Assembly: GCA_958352855.1 (NCBI GenBank)
Contig: CATWQE010000015.1
Span: forward strand, 1 to 50,897
From: an uncultured Bacillota bacterium
GTDB lineage: Bacteria > Bacillota > Clostridia > Lachnospirales > Lachnospiraceae
DNA: 50,897 bases
Direction of reading: 5' to 3'
Shown: positions 8,866 through 16,989 of the stretch, piece by piece
How the letters are laid out: every line of letters starts with the position of its first letter
Numbering within the stretch: position 1 is the stretch's first letter
Program-made: the position numbers and the translations under genes
The notes under the pieces: model-generated
What the model saw: only the letters and a program-made list of their open reading frames with translations
Told to the model about the DNA's origin: nothing
The model's database searches: none

Positions 8866-9634
8866 TATCAAACATGCCTTTCAAAACGGAAAAGCTTTTA
8901 TTGCTTTTATCACCTGCGGCGATCCGGATCTGGAAACTACTGCCGCTGCTGTCCTTGCCGCCCAGGAAAACGGAGCAGATCTCATTGAGCTTGGAATTCC
9001 TTTTTCGGACCCTACAGCCGAAGGTCCTGTGATTCAGAGTGCCAATCTCAGAGCTTTACAAGGGGGTATTACTACAGATAAAATCTTTGCATTTGTAAAA
9101 AGGCTCAGAAAGAAGGTACACATCCCTCTGGTTTTTATGACTTATGCCAATGTAGTATTTTCTTATGGTACACAGCGTTTCTTACAAAACTGCGCTGCTG
9201 TTGGAATAGATGGTCTGATTCTTCCGGATCTCCCCTTTGAGGAAAAAGAAGACTTTCTTCCTGCCTGCCTGGAATATGGCATTGATCTCATTTCATTGAT
9301 TGCTCCCACTTCCAAAGAGCGTATCGCCATGATTGCCAGAGAAGCCCAGGGATTTCTCTACATTGTTTCCAGCCTTGGCGTTACCGGAACCAGAGAAGAA
9401 ATCAAAACAGATTTAACCCCCATTCTGAAAGAGGTACGGAAAAATACAAAGGTTCCCTGCGCAGTAGGATTTGGAATCTCCACTCCCAAGCAGGCCAGAC
9501 AGATGTCCGCCATCTCAGACGGTGTCATTGTAGGCTCTGCTATCGTCAAACTCCTTGCTCAATATGGAAAAGAATCCCCTTCCTATATCGGAGCCTATGT
9601 AAAATCCATGAAGGATGCAATAAATTGTAATTGA
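8858..9634 (+). CDS. trpA: Tryptophan synthase alpha chain
   Basis: Cleaves indole-3-glycerol phosphate to indole, which is channelled to TrpB. I start it at the ATG at 8858 (MSNIKHAF), preceded by AGAGGGGAGG inside trpB and overlapping its stop; that gives 258 residues, the usual size. An upstream in-frame ATG at 8831 lacks such a site. Catalytic Glu44 is in ELGIPFSDP. The position of the family's second catalytic acid (Asp in ADGP) is Glu55 here (AEGP), a conservative change. The stop codon TGA is embedded in the -35 box of the next promoter. Confidence 0.96.
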   Translation: MSNIKHAFQNGKAFIAFITCGDPDLETTAAAVLAAQENGADLIELGIPFSDPTAEGPVIQSANLRALQGGITTDKIFAFVKRLRKKVHIPLVFMTYANVVFSYGTQRFLQNCAAVGIDGLILPDLPFEEKEDFLPACLEYGIDLISLIAPTSKERIAMIAREAQGFLYIVSSLGVTGTREEIKTDLTPILKEVRKNTKVPCAVGFGISTPKQARQMSAISDGVIVGSAIVKLLAQYGKESPSYIGAYVKSMKDAINCN

Positions 9635-9659
9635 CAAACATTTTAAATCGTTGTATAAA
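9631..9659 (+). promoter_or_regulatory. Promoter of the gltB-glnA-ANTAR operon
   Basis: TTGACA (9631-9636), exactly 17 bases, TATAAA (9654-9659) followed by T. The -35 box contains the trpA stop codon. Transcription would start near 9666, directly at the hexaloop hairpin. This separates the glt genes from T-box control. Confidence 0.82.
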
Positions 9660-9666
9660 TATGCAT

Positions 9667-9684
9667 ATGAGCAAAGGCGTTCAT
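9667..9684 (+). promoter_or_regulatory. ANTAR-type hexaloop hairpin in the gltB leader
   Basis: The RNA reads AUGAGC-AAAGGC-GUUCAU: a 6-bp stem with a C-G closing pair followed by G-U, exactly as in the glnN hairpins, and a hexaloop with A1 and G4. The loop and 3' strand are also the 5' arm of the following terminator. I find only one clear hairpin of this kind here, while known ANTAR sites usually have two. Confidence 0.5.
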
Positions 9685-9730
9685 TTCGAAAGCAGAACTT
9701 TTCTGCTTTTAAAATGGACGCCTTTGTTTT
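9673..9730 (+). terminator. Leader terminator/attenuator before gltB1
   Basis: AAAGGCGTTCATTT (9673-9686) pairs over 14 bp, one of them G-U, with AAATGGACGCCTTT (9712-9725), then TTTGTTTT. An inner hairpin AGCAG/CTGCT fills the loop. It ends any trp read-through and, because it also follows the new promoter, can attenuate the glt operon. Confidence 0.8.
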
Positions 9731-9758
9731 GATATTGAAGAAAGGAAGGTAAAGGAAA

Positions 9759-10856
9759 ATGAAAATAGAAGGTCAGGTACGGATTCCTTCCGGATGTGCC
9801 ATTGCAGCTATGATTTCCAGAGAGGGAAACCGGATATCCGGAGAAGCCATTACCAATGCCATGAAACCCATGCATGACCGTTCCAATGGTTTGGGAGGAG
9901 GTTTTGCCGCTTACGGGATTTATCCGGAATATAAGGAGTTTTATGCATTTCATATGTTTTTTGACAGCAGAGCTACCAGAAAAGAATGTGAAGCATTTTT
10001 AAAGGAGCGGTTTGAAATTGTGCAGTCAGAAATCATTCCCACCAGAAAAATACCGGAGATTACAGACGAGCCTATTATCTGGAGATATTTTGTAGCTCCC
10101 TTAAAGTCTCTCCTCACATCCATGCAGTTGGATGAAAAGGAATATGTGGTACGGACAGTAATGAAGATTAATACCAAAATGCCTGGAGCTTATGTCTTTT
10201 CCAGCGGAAAAAACATGGGCACCTTCAAGGCTGTGGGTTATCCGGAAGACATTGGTGTTTTTTATAAATTAGACGAATACCGGGGATATTCCTGGACTGC
10301 CCATGGACGTTATCCTACCAACACCCCTGGCTGGTGGGGCGGCGCACACCCCTTTACTCTTCTGGACTATTCTGTTGTACATAACGGAGAAATCTCTTCC
10401 TATGATGCCAACCGCCGTTTCATGGAAATGTTTGGTTATCAATGCACCCTTCAGACGGATACTGAAGTTATTACATATATTCTGGACTATCTGCTTCGCA
10501 GACAGGGACTGACCCTTGGAGAAGCTGCCAGCGTTATTGCCGCCCCGTTCTGGAGTACCATTGCATCAAAAACGGATCTAAAGGACCAGAAAAAACACAC
10601 ATATTTAAGAACCATGTTTCCCAGCCTCCTGATCACCGGACCTTTTTCCATTGTGTTTGGATTTAACGGAGGTCTCATGGCGCTTAATGACCGCCTGAAA
10701 CTCCGTTCCATGGTGGTAGGCGAAAAAAAGGATATGGTCTATATTGCCAGTGAAGAAACTGCCATACGTGCCATGGAACCAACTGCTGAAAATATCTGGG
10801 CGCCTGCTGGCGGCGAACCGGTTATTGTAACCGTAAAGGAAGGAGTTTTGGTATGA
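9759..10856 (+). CDS. Glutamate synthase, glutamine amidotransferase piece
   Basis: Class II glutamine amidotransferase domain found as a separate protein in the archaeal-type glutamate synthase; it frees ammonia from glutamine for GltB2. 365 residues. HGRYPTNTPGWWGGAHPF, VVHNGEISSYDAN and TDTEV are the typical glutamine-binding motifs. The predicted nucleophile is Cys13 in IPSGCAIAAM, so about 12 residues would have to be removed to expose it. The ATG follows GAAAGGAAGG. It overlaps gltB2 by ATGA. Confidence 0.92.
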   Translation: MKIEGQVRIPSGCAIAAMISREGNRISGEAITNAMKPMHDRSNGLGGGFAAYGIYPEYKEFYAFHMFFDSRATRKECEAFLKERFEIVQSEIIPTRKIPEITDEPIIWRYFVAPLKSLLTSMQLDEKEYVVRTVMKINTKMPGAYVFSSGKNMGTFKAVGYPEDIGVFYKLDEYRGYSWTAHGRYPTNTPGWWGGAHPFTLLDYSVVHNGEISSYDANRRFMEMFGYQCTLQTDTEVITYILDYLLRRQGLTLGEAASVIAAPFWSTIASKTDLKDQKKHTYLRTMFPSLLITGPFSIVFGFNGGLMALNDRLKLRSMVVGEKKDMVYIASEETAIRAMEPTAENIWAPAGGEPVIVTVKEGVLV

Positions 10857-12358
10857 GCATTGAATTTATCTACCCTGAATTTGAAGTAATCCGAAATGAA
10901 AGCCGGTGTATTTCCTGCCGAATCTGTGTGCAGCAATGCGCCAATGGCGTTCATTCCTATAACAGTGAAACAAAACGTATGGAATGTGACGAAAGTAAAT
11001 GTGTCAACTGCCACCGGTGTGTTGCCTTCTGCCCCACCAGAGCATTAAAAATTACCAAAAGCGACTGTTCTTTTTGCGAAAATGCCAACTGGTCCGAAAA
11101 CACTATGAAGGAAATCTACAAGCAGGCCAACAGCGGTGGGGTTCTTCTCTCTTCCATGGGAAATCCCAATCCCCTTCCTGTTTACTGGGACCGTATTTTG
11201 ATCAATGCTTCCCAGGTAACCAATCCTCCTATTGACCCCTTGCGGGAGCCTATGGAAACCAGAGTTTATCTGGGGAAAAAGCCAGAGCAGATATGCCGGC
11301 TTGCTGACGGGACTTTAGACTGTACACTTCCTCCCCAACTGGAGCTGTCTATGCCCGTCATGTTCTCTGCCATGAGTTATGGCTCCATCAGCTATAACGC
11401 ACACAAATCTCTGGCTCTTGCCGCAACAGAGCTTGGAATCCTTTATAATACCGGAGAAGGGGGACTCCACGAAGATTTTTACTGTTACGGAGAAAACACC
11501 ATTGTCCAGGTGGCATCCGGGCGCTTTGGCGTTCATGAGGAATATTTAAAAGCAGGCGCCGGTATTGAAATTAAAATGGGACAGGGAGCGAAGCCTGGCA
11601 TTGGCGGACATCTTCCTGGCGCTAAAATTGTGGGAGACGTATCACGCACCCGAATGATTCCAGAAGGCTCTGATGCCATCTCCCCTGCTCCTCATCATGA
11701 TATTTATTCCATTGAAGATTTACGCCAACTGGTTTATTCACTAAAGGAAGCCACTGAATATAAAAAGCCGATTATTGTAAAAGTAGCTGCTGTTCACAAC
11801 ATTGCTGCCATTGCCAGCGGAATTGCCAGAAGTGGCGCAGATATTATTGCCATTGATGGATTTCGGGGAGGCACCGGAGCCGCGCCTACCAGAATTCGTG
11901 ACAACGTGGGGATTCCTGTGGAGCTGGCCCTGGCTGCTGTAGACCAGAGGCTTCGGGATGAAGGCATCCGAAATCAGGTTTCCCTTGTGGTAGGAGGCAG
12001 TATCCGCAGCGCTTCCGATGTGGTAAAGGCCATTGCCCTTGGCGCAGATGCCTGTTATGTGGCAACAGCGGCTCTCCTGGCTCTGGGCTGTCATCTCTGC
12101 CGCACCTGCCAAAGCGGCAAATGCAACTGGGGAATCGCTACCCAGCGTCCTGAGCTTGTGAAAAGGCTGAACCCGGAAACAGGAAGTCAGCGTCTCATAA
12201 ACCTGATGACCGCCTGGAAGCACGAAATCAAAGAACTTATGGGCGGCATGGGGATTAATTCCATTGAAGCTCTCAGGGGCAACCGTCTGATGCTTCGTGG
12301 CATTGGTTTAAACGAAAAAGAGCTGGAAATCCTGGGAATTTCTCATGCCGGAGAATAA
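10853..12358 (+). CDS. gltB: Glutamate synthase, ferredoxin-like plus FMN-binding synthase piece
   Basis: Central catalytic subunit making glutamate from 2-oxoglutarate and ammonia. 501 residues. The N-terminal 65 residues carry two 4Fe-4S motifs (CISCRICVQQC and CVNCHRCVAFCP). The synthase barrel follows with YGSISYNAHKSL, GQGAKPGIGGHLPG and DGFRGGTGAAPT for FMN and substrate, then CHLCRTCQSGKC for a further Fe-S cluster. The ferredoxin-like extension suggests ferredoxin or a separate flavoprotein as electron donor. No NADPH-binding small subunit is encoded nearby. Confidence 0.94.
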   Translation: MSIEFIYPEFEVIRNESRCISCRICVQQCANGVHSYNSETKRMECDESKCVNCHRCVAFCPTRALKITKSDCSFCENANWSENTMKEIYKQANSGGVLLSSMGNPNPLPVYWDRILINASQVTNPPIDPLREPMETRVYLGKKPEQICRLADGTLDCTLPPQLELSMPVMFSAMSYGSISYNAHKSLALAATELGILYNTGEGGLHEDFYCYGENTIVQVASGRFGVHEEYLKAGAGIEIKMGQGAKPGIGGHLPGAKIVGDVSRTRMIPEGSDAISPAPHHDIYSIEDLRQLVYSLKEATEYKKPIIVKVAAVHNIAAIASGIARSGADIIAIDGFRGGTGAAPTRIRDNVGIPVELALAAVDQRLRDEGIRNQVSLVVGGSIRSASDVVKAIALGADACYVATAALLALGCHLCRTCQSGKCNWGIATQRPELVKRLNPETGSQRLINLMTAWKHEIKELMGGMGINSIEALRGNRLMLRGIGLNEKELEILGISHAGE

Positions 12359-12395
12359 ATTATCGTATCATTTTAGCAAGGAGATGTGTTATACT

Positions 12396-13118
12396 ATGAA
12401 AGTAATTGATGCTGCTGCTTTAGATTATAAAGCTTTAAATGAAGCCCTGAGACAACCGGAACACAACTATGTAATTCAGAACTGCTGTGGCCAGCGCTTC
12501 ATTGGAGCAGGAATGTCTGACCGGACTATTACCATCTACGGAATTTCCGGAAATGCTCTTGGCGCTTACCTAAACAGCGCCAGTATCACCGTAAATGCCA
12601 ATGCGCAGGATGCTGTGGGAGATACCATGAACGCAGGAAAAATTTTGATTCATGGCAGTATCGGAGACGCAGCCGGATATGCCATGAGAGGCGGCAAAAT
12701 CTATGTCCGTAACCACGCTGGATATCGGGCAGGGATTCATATGAAGGCTTACAAGGACAAAGTTCCTGTCATGATTATTGGCGGATGCGCCGGAAGTTTC
12801 CTGGGTGAATACCAGGCCGGAGGGATTCTGGTAGTGCTTGGGCTGAACGCATCTGGCCGCCCTATTGTTGGAAATTTCCCCTGTACAGGCATGCATGGAG
12901 GAAAATTATTTCTCCGGGGAGATTGCAGAAGCCTGAATTTTCCTGCACAGGTTACTGCAGCCATTGCCTCTTGTGAAGACTTAGAGGAAATTATGGAGGA
13001 TTTAAAGGAGTATTGTAATGATTTCCATTATGATCTGGAAACCATACTCTCCTCTCCTTTTACTGTAGTTACCCCGGACAGCAAAAATCCATATAAACAA
13101 ATGTATGTAGCAAATTAA
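12396..13118 (+). CDS. Glutamate synthase, C-terminal GXGXG piece
   Basis: Right-handed beta-helix domain of glutamate synthase as a separate protein; it supports channelling between the amidotransferase and synthase pieces. Repeated glycine motifs (GNALGAYL, GDAAGYAMRGGKIYV, GGCAGSFLGEYQAGG) are visible. I choose the ATG at 12396 (MKVIDAAALDY, 240 residues), preceded by AAGGAG 11 bases upstream. An in-frame ATG at 12345 would overlap gltB2 by 14 bases and add 17 residues that do not look conserved. Part of the same operon. Confidence 0.9.
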   Translation: MKVIDAAALDYKALNEALRQPEHNYVIQNCCGQRFIGAGMSDRTITIYGISGNALGAYLNSASITVNANAQDAVGDTMNAGKILIHGSIGDAAGYAMRGGKIYVRNHAGYRAGIHMKAYKDKVPVMIIGGCAGSFLGEYQAGGILVVLGLNASGRPIVGNFPCTGMHGGKLFLRGDCRSLNFPAQVTAAIASCEDLEEIMEDLKEYCNDFHYDLETILSSPFTVVTPDSKNPYKQMYVAN

Positions 13119-13136
13119 CAGGAAAGAGGTTGAGCA

Positions 13137-14348
13137 ATGAAATATTCCCAGGAAGAAATTATTCAGTATGTTCAGGAAGAGGATGTGAAATTTATCCGTC
13201 TGGCTTTCTGTGACGTATTCGGAAAGCAGAAAAACATATCCATTATGCCCGATGAGCTTCCAAGAGCTTTCACTTATGGCATTGCCATTGACGGGTCTGC
13301 CATTGACGGATTTGGTGACGAAACCCACTCAGACTTGTTTCTCCACCCGGAACCGGACACCCTTATGCCACTGCCCTGGAGACCGGAAGAAGGCAGTGTG
13401 GTTCGCATGTTCTGCAATATTACCTATCCAAATGGCACTCCTTTTGAATACGATTCCCGCGCAATTCTGAAACAGGCCATTGAAGAAGCTTCCAAAGAAG
13501 GGCTTCAGTTCTTCTTTGGCACAGAACAGGAGTTTTATCTCTTCCAGCTGGATGACCATGGTGAACCTACCAAGATTCCATATGATCATGCAGGGTATAT
13601 GGACATTGCACCGGAAGACAAGGGTGAAAACATCCGAAGAGAAATCTGTCTGACTCTGGAGCAAATGGGCATCCGGCCGGAAAGCTCCCATCATGAACAA
13701 GGACCTGGACAGAATGAGATTGATTTCCGCTACTCAGATCCTCTGACAGCAGCTGACAATGCCATGACCTTCCAGACCGTGGTAAAAGCAGTTGCCCTTA
13801 GAAATGGTCTTTATGCTGATTTCAGCCCTAAACCGCTGCACCATCAGCCCGGAAATGGATTTCACATCAATATATCTGTGAAATCTGCTTATGACCAGGA
13901 TTGTATGAACTCTATGATTGCCGGGATTCTGGATAAAGCTTCGGAAATGACTCTTTTTCTGAATCCTCTTGAGAATTCCTATGAACGTTTTGGCCAGGAT
14001 AAGGCACCACGCTATATCTCCTGGTCCAGCGAAAACCGCTCCCAGCTTGTCCGTGTTCCTGCTGCACTGGGAGAATACCGCCGAGCAGAGCTGCGTTCTC
14101 CTGACCCTGCTGCAAATTCTTATCTTGCATTTGCCCTGTTGATCTATGCCAGCATGTATGGAATCAAAGCAAATCTAGAGCTTCCAGAACCTGCAGATCT
14201 GAACCTTTTTAAAGCACCCATTGAAGTTCTTGCAAATTTCCGCCAGCTTCCCGGAAATCTTCCTGCTGCTTGTCAAGAAGCAAAAAACAGCAGTTTTATC
14301 AAAAAATGTATTCCTAACGCCATCACAGAACTTTACTGCAGCCGGTAA
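13137..14348 (+). CDS. Divergent type I glutamine synthetase homologue
   Basis: Member of the GSI family, 403 residues, about 40 shorter than Bacillus GlnA because the C-terminal helix region is missing. Recognisable motifs: DGSAIDGF (from Asp52), EQEFYLF, HHEQGPGQNEIDF, GNGFH, NSYERF, NRSQLVRVP, AELRSPDPAAN. Two family positions differ: the Asn before the Gly-rich GSGMH loop is Pro238, and the flap Glu in the EAP motif is Lys289 (DKAP). It may be a working variant or a regulatory homologue. It sits 18 bases after gltB3 with AGGAAAGAGG upstream and is followed 33 bases later by the ANTAR gene. Confidence 0.85.
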   Translation: MKYSQEEIIQYVQEEDVKFIRLAFCDVFGKQKNISIMPDELPRAFTYGIAIDGSAIDGFGDETHSDLFLHPEPDTLMPLPWRPEEGSVVRMFCNITYPNGTPFEYDSRAILKQAIEEASKEGLQFFFGTEQEFYLFQLDDHGEPTKIPYDHAGYMDIAPEDKGENIRREICLTLEQMGIRPESSHHEQGPGQNEIDFRYSDPLTAADNAMTFQTVVKAVALRNGLYADFSPKPLHHQPGNGFHINISVKSAYDQDCMNSMIAGILDKASEMTLFLNPLENSYERFGQDKAPRYISWSSENRSQLVRVPAALGEYRRAELRSPDPAANSYLAFALLIYASMYGIKANLELPEPADLNLFKAPIEVLANFRQLPGNLPAACQEAKNSSFIKKCIPNAITELYCSR

Positions 14349-14381
14349 GCGTAAGAAAAATCAAAAAGGAGGGGGAACAAA

Positions 14382-14966
14382 ATGAGTTTAAAAGAACGCA
14401 TTTACAGTGTTTTACTTGTATCCTCAAACGATAGCTTTACCTCTGCCTTTACCGGTTTTCTTCCGCCTTCCAGATATAAACTGGTTCACAAGGTTTCCAG
14501 TGTCAGTGCTGCAAAAAGACTTCTGACGGAGAATACCTTTGATTTTATCATCATCAATTCTCCCCTCACAGATGAAAGTGGCATACGTCTGGCTATTGAC
14601 ACCTGTGCCGGAAAATCTTGTGCGGTTCTTCTGCTGGTGAAGCGGGAGCTGCATAACGAGATTCATGATAAAGTGGTGGACTATGGCGTATTTACCCTGC
14701 CAAAACCTACTTCAAAGCCTACGTTACTTCAGTCACTTGGATGGATGGAAAGTGCCAGAGAACGGCTGCGGCAATTTGAGAAAAAATCTATATCTGTTGA
14801 TGAAAAGATGGCAGAAATACGTCTGGTAAACAGAGCGAAATGGCTTCTGATCAGTGAACTGAAAATGAGTGAGCCGGATGCTCACCATTACATAGGAAAG
14901 CAGGCCATGGATCGTTGTGTTTCCAAAAAAATTGTAGCAGAGGAAATCATAAAAACTTATTCCTGA
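14382..14966 (+). CDS. ANTAR-domain response-regulator-like antiterminator
   Basis: 194 residues. The N-terminal part (about 5-120) has the receiver fold pattern, but Asn59 replaces the phospho-acceptor Asp (FIIINSPL) and Ser14-Ser15 replace the acidic pair, so it is a pseudo-receiver. A short helix (125-140) leads into a C-terminal ANTAR domain (about 138-192; EIRLVNRAKWLLISELKMSE, then AHHYIGKQAMD). ANTAR proteins bind hexaloop RNA hairpins and block termination. Candidate targets are the glnN and gltB leaders in this window. The start follows AAGGAGGGGGAAC. It is last in the operon, directly before a terminator. Target assignment is inferred. Confidence 0.92.
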   Translation: MSLKERIYSVLLVSSNDSFTSAFTGFLPPSRYKLVHKVSSVSAAKRLLTENTFDFIIINSPLTDESGIRLAIDTCAGKSCAVLLLVKRELHNEIHDKVVDYGVFTLPKPTSKPTLLQSLGWMESARERLRQFEKKSISVDEKMAEIRLVNRAKWLLISELKMSEPDAHHYIGKQAMDRCVSKKIVAEEIIKTYS

Positions 14967-14970
14967 ACAG

Positions 14971-15028
14971 AAAAAGAACCTTTCGCAGATTCCCGGAAAC
15001 CCGGTCCTATCTGAGAAAGGTTCTTTTT
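14971..15028. terminator. Bidirectional terminator between ANTAR gene and crh-like gene
   Basis: AAAAAGAACCTTTC (14971-14984) pairs with GAAAGGTTCTTTTT (15014-15027), with an inner CAGAT/ATCTG pairing. T-runs exist on both strands, so it ends the glt operon from the left and the PTS operon from the right. Confidence 0.9.
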
Positions 15029-15044
15029 CACTAAATTATTTTAT

Positions 15045-15275
15045 TCAGGCAACCATACAAAAGTCAATCTTTTCTAATAAACCATTGCAAGTTTCATCCA
15101 GCACTTGAAGTTCTAATCTTTTTTCTATACCCAAGCTTAAAACACCAAGAAGCGATTTCGCATCTACAACAATTCTTCCATGACGAAGGTCCATATCCGA
15201 ATCGTAATGTTCTACAATATTCACAAATTGAACAATTTGATTGATAGATGTAAATTTAACCTCTACACTTTTCAT
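15045..15275 (-). CDS. Crh-like HPr paralogue without the phosphorylatable His
   Basis: 76 residues with HPr fold. Aligned without gaps to Bacillus HPr, KSLLGVLSLGIEK matches the Ser46 region (Ser41 here), but the active-site GIHARPA is replaced: His15 corresponds to Ser10 and Arg17 to Asn12. It therefore cannot carry the PTS phosphoryl group but keeps the HPr-kinase-type serine site, as in Bacillus Crh, a catabolite-repression cofactor. It follows ptsI by 25 bases in the same operon. The ribosome site (AAAGGC) is weak. The repression role is inferred. Confidence 0.85.
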   Translation of the reverse strand: MKSVEVKFTSINQIVQFVNIVEHYDSDMDLRHGRIVVDAKSLLGVLSLGIEKRLELQVLDETCNGLLEKIDFCMVA

Positions 15276-15300
15276 GACGCATCTGCCTTTCTACTGTCTT

Positions 15301-16929
15301 TTAATCAGAAAATTTCATATTCCGAACAACCTGTCTTAGCTTTAGAATCATCGAAGGGGCAACCGAAAGTTCATCGACCCCCATTTTTACAAAAGTCTCT
15401 GTTAATTCCAAATCAGCACCTAATTCTCCACAGATTCCTGCCCACTTGCCTTTTTTGTGAGCATTATCCACTACCATCTGGATCATTTTCAGGATTGCTT
15501 TATGATGTGGATTATAAAATGCATCTAAACGTTCATTCTGCCTGTCAATTGCAAGTGTGTACTGTGTCAAGTCATTTGTCCCAATGCTGAAAAAGTCTAC
15601 CATATCTGCAAGTTCATCACTGATCAGTGCAGATGCTGGCGTTTCAATCATAATTCCTTGTTCTGGCATTTTATAAGGGATTGCTTCTTTCTCCAGTTCA
15701 TCTTTTACTGCTTCCACAATAGTATAAATCTGCTGTACTTCTTCAACGGATGTAATCATAGGATACATGATAGACAGATTACCAAATGCTGCTGCACGAA
15801 GCAATGCTCTTAGCTGGGTACGGAAAATTTCCGGCTGCTTCAGGCAGATACGGATAGCACGATATCCAAGTGCAGGATTTTCTTCTTTTCCAAGGTTAAA
15901 ATAATCCACCTGCTTATCTGCTCCGATATCCAGGGTACGAATAATGACTTTTTTACCTGCCATCACCTGCACTACTTGCTTATATGCCTGAAATTGTTCT
16001 TCTTCCGTAGGGAAATCATCTTTTCCAAGATATAAGAATTCACTTCGGAAAAGACCAATCCCACCGGCATCATTTTCCATTACATATCCGACATCACTGA
16101 CACTTCCTATATTAGCATAAATTTGAATTTTTTTACCATCTATAGTAATATTCTCTTTGCCCTTCATGCTCTGCAAGAGCTGTATTTTTTCCTGTTCTTC
16201 CTGTATTTTTTGTCTCGTTTCAATACAAAATTCCTCTGTAGGATCCAATACCACACTGGCAGAATATGCATCAACAACAGCAGTCATTCCTGTATGGATT
16301 TTTTCCAGTTTCAAAGGTACACCAATCAAAGCAGGGATATTCATCATGCGGGCGAGAATGGCTGTGTGTGAATTCGTAGAACCATGAACTGTGACAAATG
16401 CCAGGATTTTATCCTTATCCATCTGTACGGTCTCGCTTGGGCTCAGATCATCCGCTATGATAATGGCAGGTCCGGAGGTATTCAAATCCGTTTCTTCTTC
16501 CCCTTGCAGGTTGCGAACCAGACGGTTGGAAATATCACGGATGTCTGCTGCTCTGGCCTTCATATAGTCATCATCCATGCTTGCAAACATTTCTGCAAAA
16601 TTATCCCCGGTAACCGCTGCTGCATATTCTGCATTTACCATTTCTGTATGGATCATATTTTTGATTGCATCCAGATAATCCTCATCTTCTACCATCATTT
16701 GATGCACTTCAAAAATGGCTGCACTTGTCTCTCCTACTTCCCTGACCGCTTTATCATATAAAATCTGCAGCTGTTCTTTTGCTTTTTCTACTGCACACTG
16801 CAAGCGTTTCGCTTCTTGTGTACTGTCCTGAATTTTCTGTCTTTTTACTGCCAGGTCATTCCCTTTCAGGACAAGTACCGGCCCCATCACAATTCCTTTA
16901 TGGACGGATCTCCCACTAAATTTCTGCAT
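15301..16929 (-). CDS. ptsI: PTS enzyme I (phosphoenolpyruvate-protein phosphotransferase)
   Basis: Transfers phosphate from PEP to HPr, the entry point of the PTS in the cytoplasm. 542 residues, slightly shorter than the usual 570. The phosphohistidine is His188 in GSTNSHTAILARMMN. The C-terminal PEP-binding barrel shows IIRTLDIGADKQ, MIETPAS, FFSIGTNDLTQYTLA and ICGELGAD (catalytic Cys). The ATG at 16929 follows AAAGGAGCAGG. It lies 60 bases after ptsH in the beta-glucoside operon. Confidence 0.96.
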   Translation of the reverse strand: MQKFSGRSVHKGIVMGPVLVLKGNDLAVKRQKIQDSTQEAKRLQCAVEKAKEQLQILYDKAVREVGETSAAIFEVHQMMVEDEDYLDAIKNMIHTEMVNAEYAAAVTGDNFAEMFASMDDDYMKARAADIRDISNRLVRNLQGEEETDLNTSGPAIIIADDLSPSETVQMDKDKILAFVTVHGSTNSHTAILARMMNIPALIGVPLKLEKIHTGMTAVVDAYSASVVLDPTEEFCIETRQKIQEEQEKIQLLQSMKGKENITIDGKKIQIYANIGSVSDVGYVMENDAGGIGLFRSEFLYLGKDDFPTEEEQFQAYKQVVQVMAGKKVIIRTLDIGADKQVDYFNLGKEENPALGYRAIRICLKQPEIFRTQLRALLRAAAFGNLSIMYPMITSVEEVQQIYTIVEAVKDELEKEAIPYKMPEQGIMIETPASALISDELADMVDFFSIGTNDLTQYTLAIDRQNERLDAFYNPHHKAILKMIQMVVDNAHKKGKWAGICGELGADLELTETFVKMGVDELSVAPSMILKLRQVVRNMKFSD

Positions 16930-16989
16930 TTTCCTGCTCCTTTTTCCCTGTTAGCTTTGCCTTTTTTATTTCATCATATCTTCCCTTAC

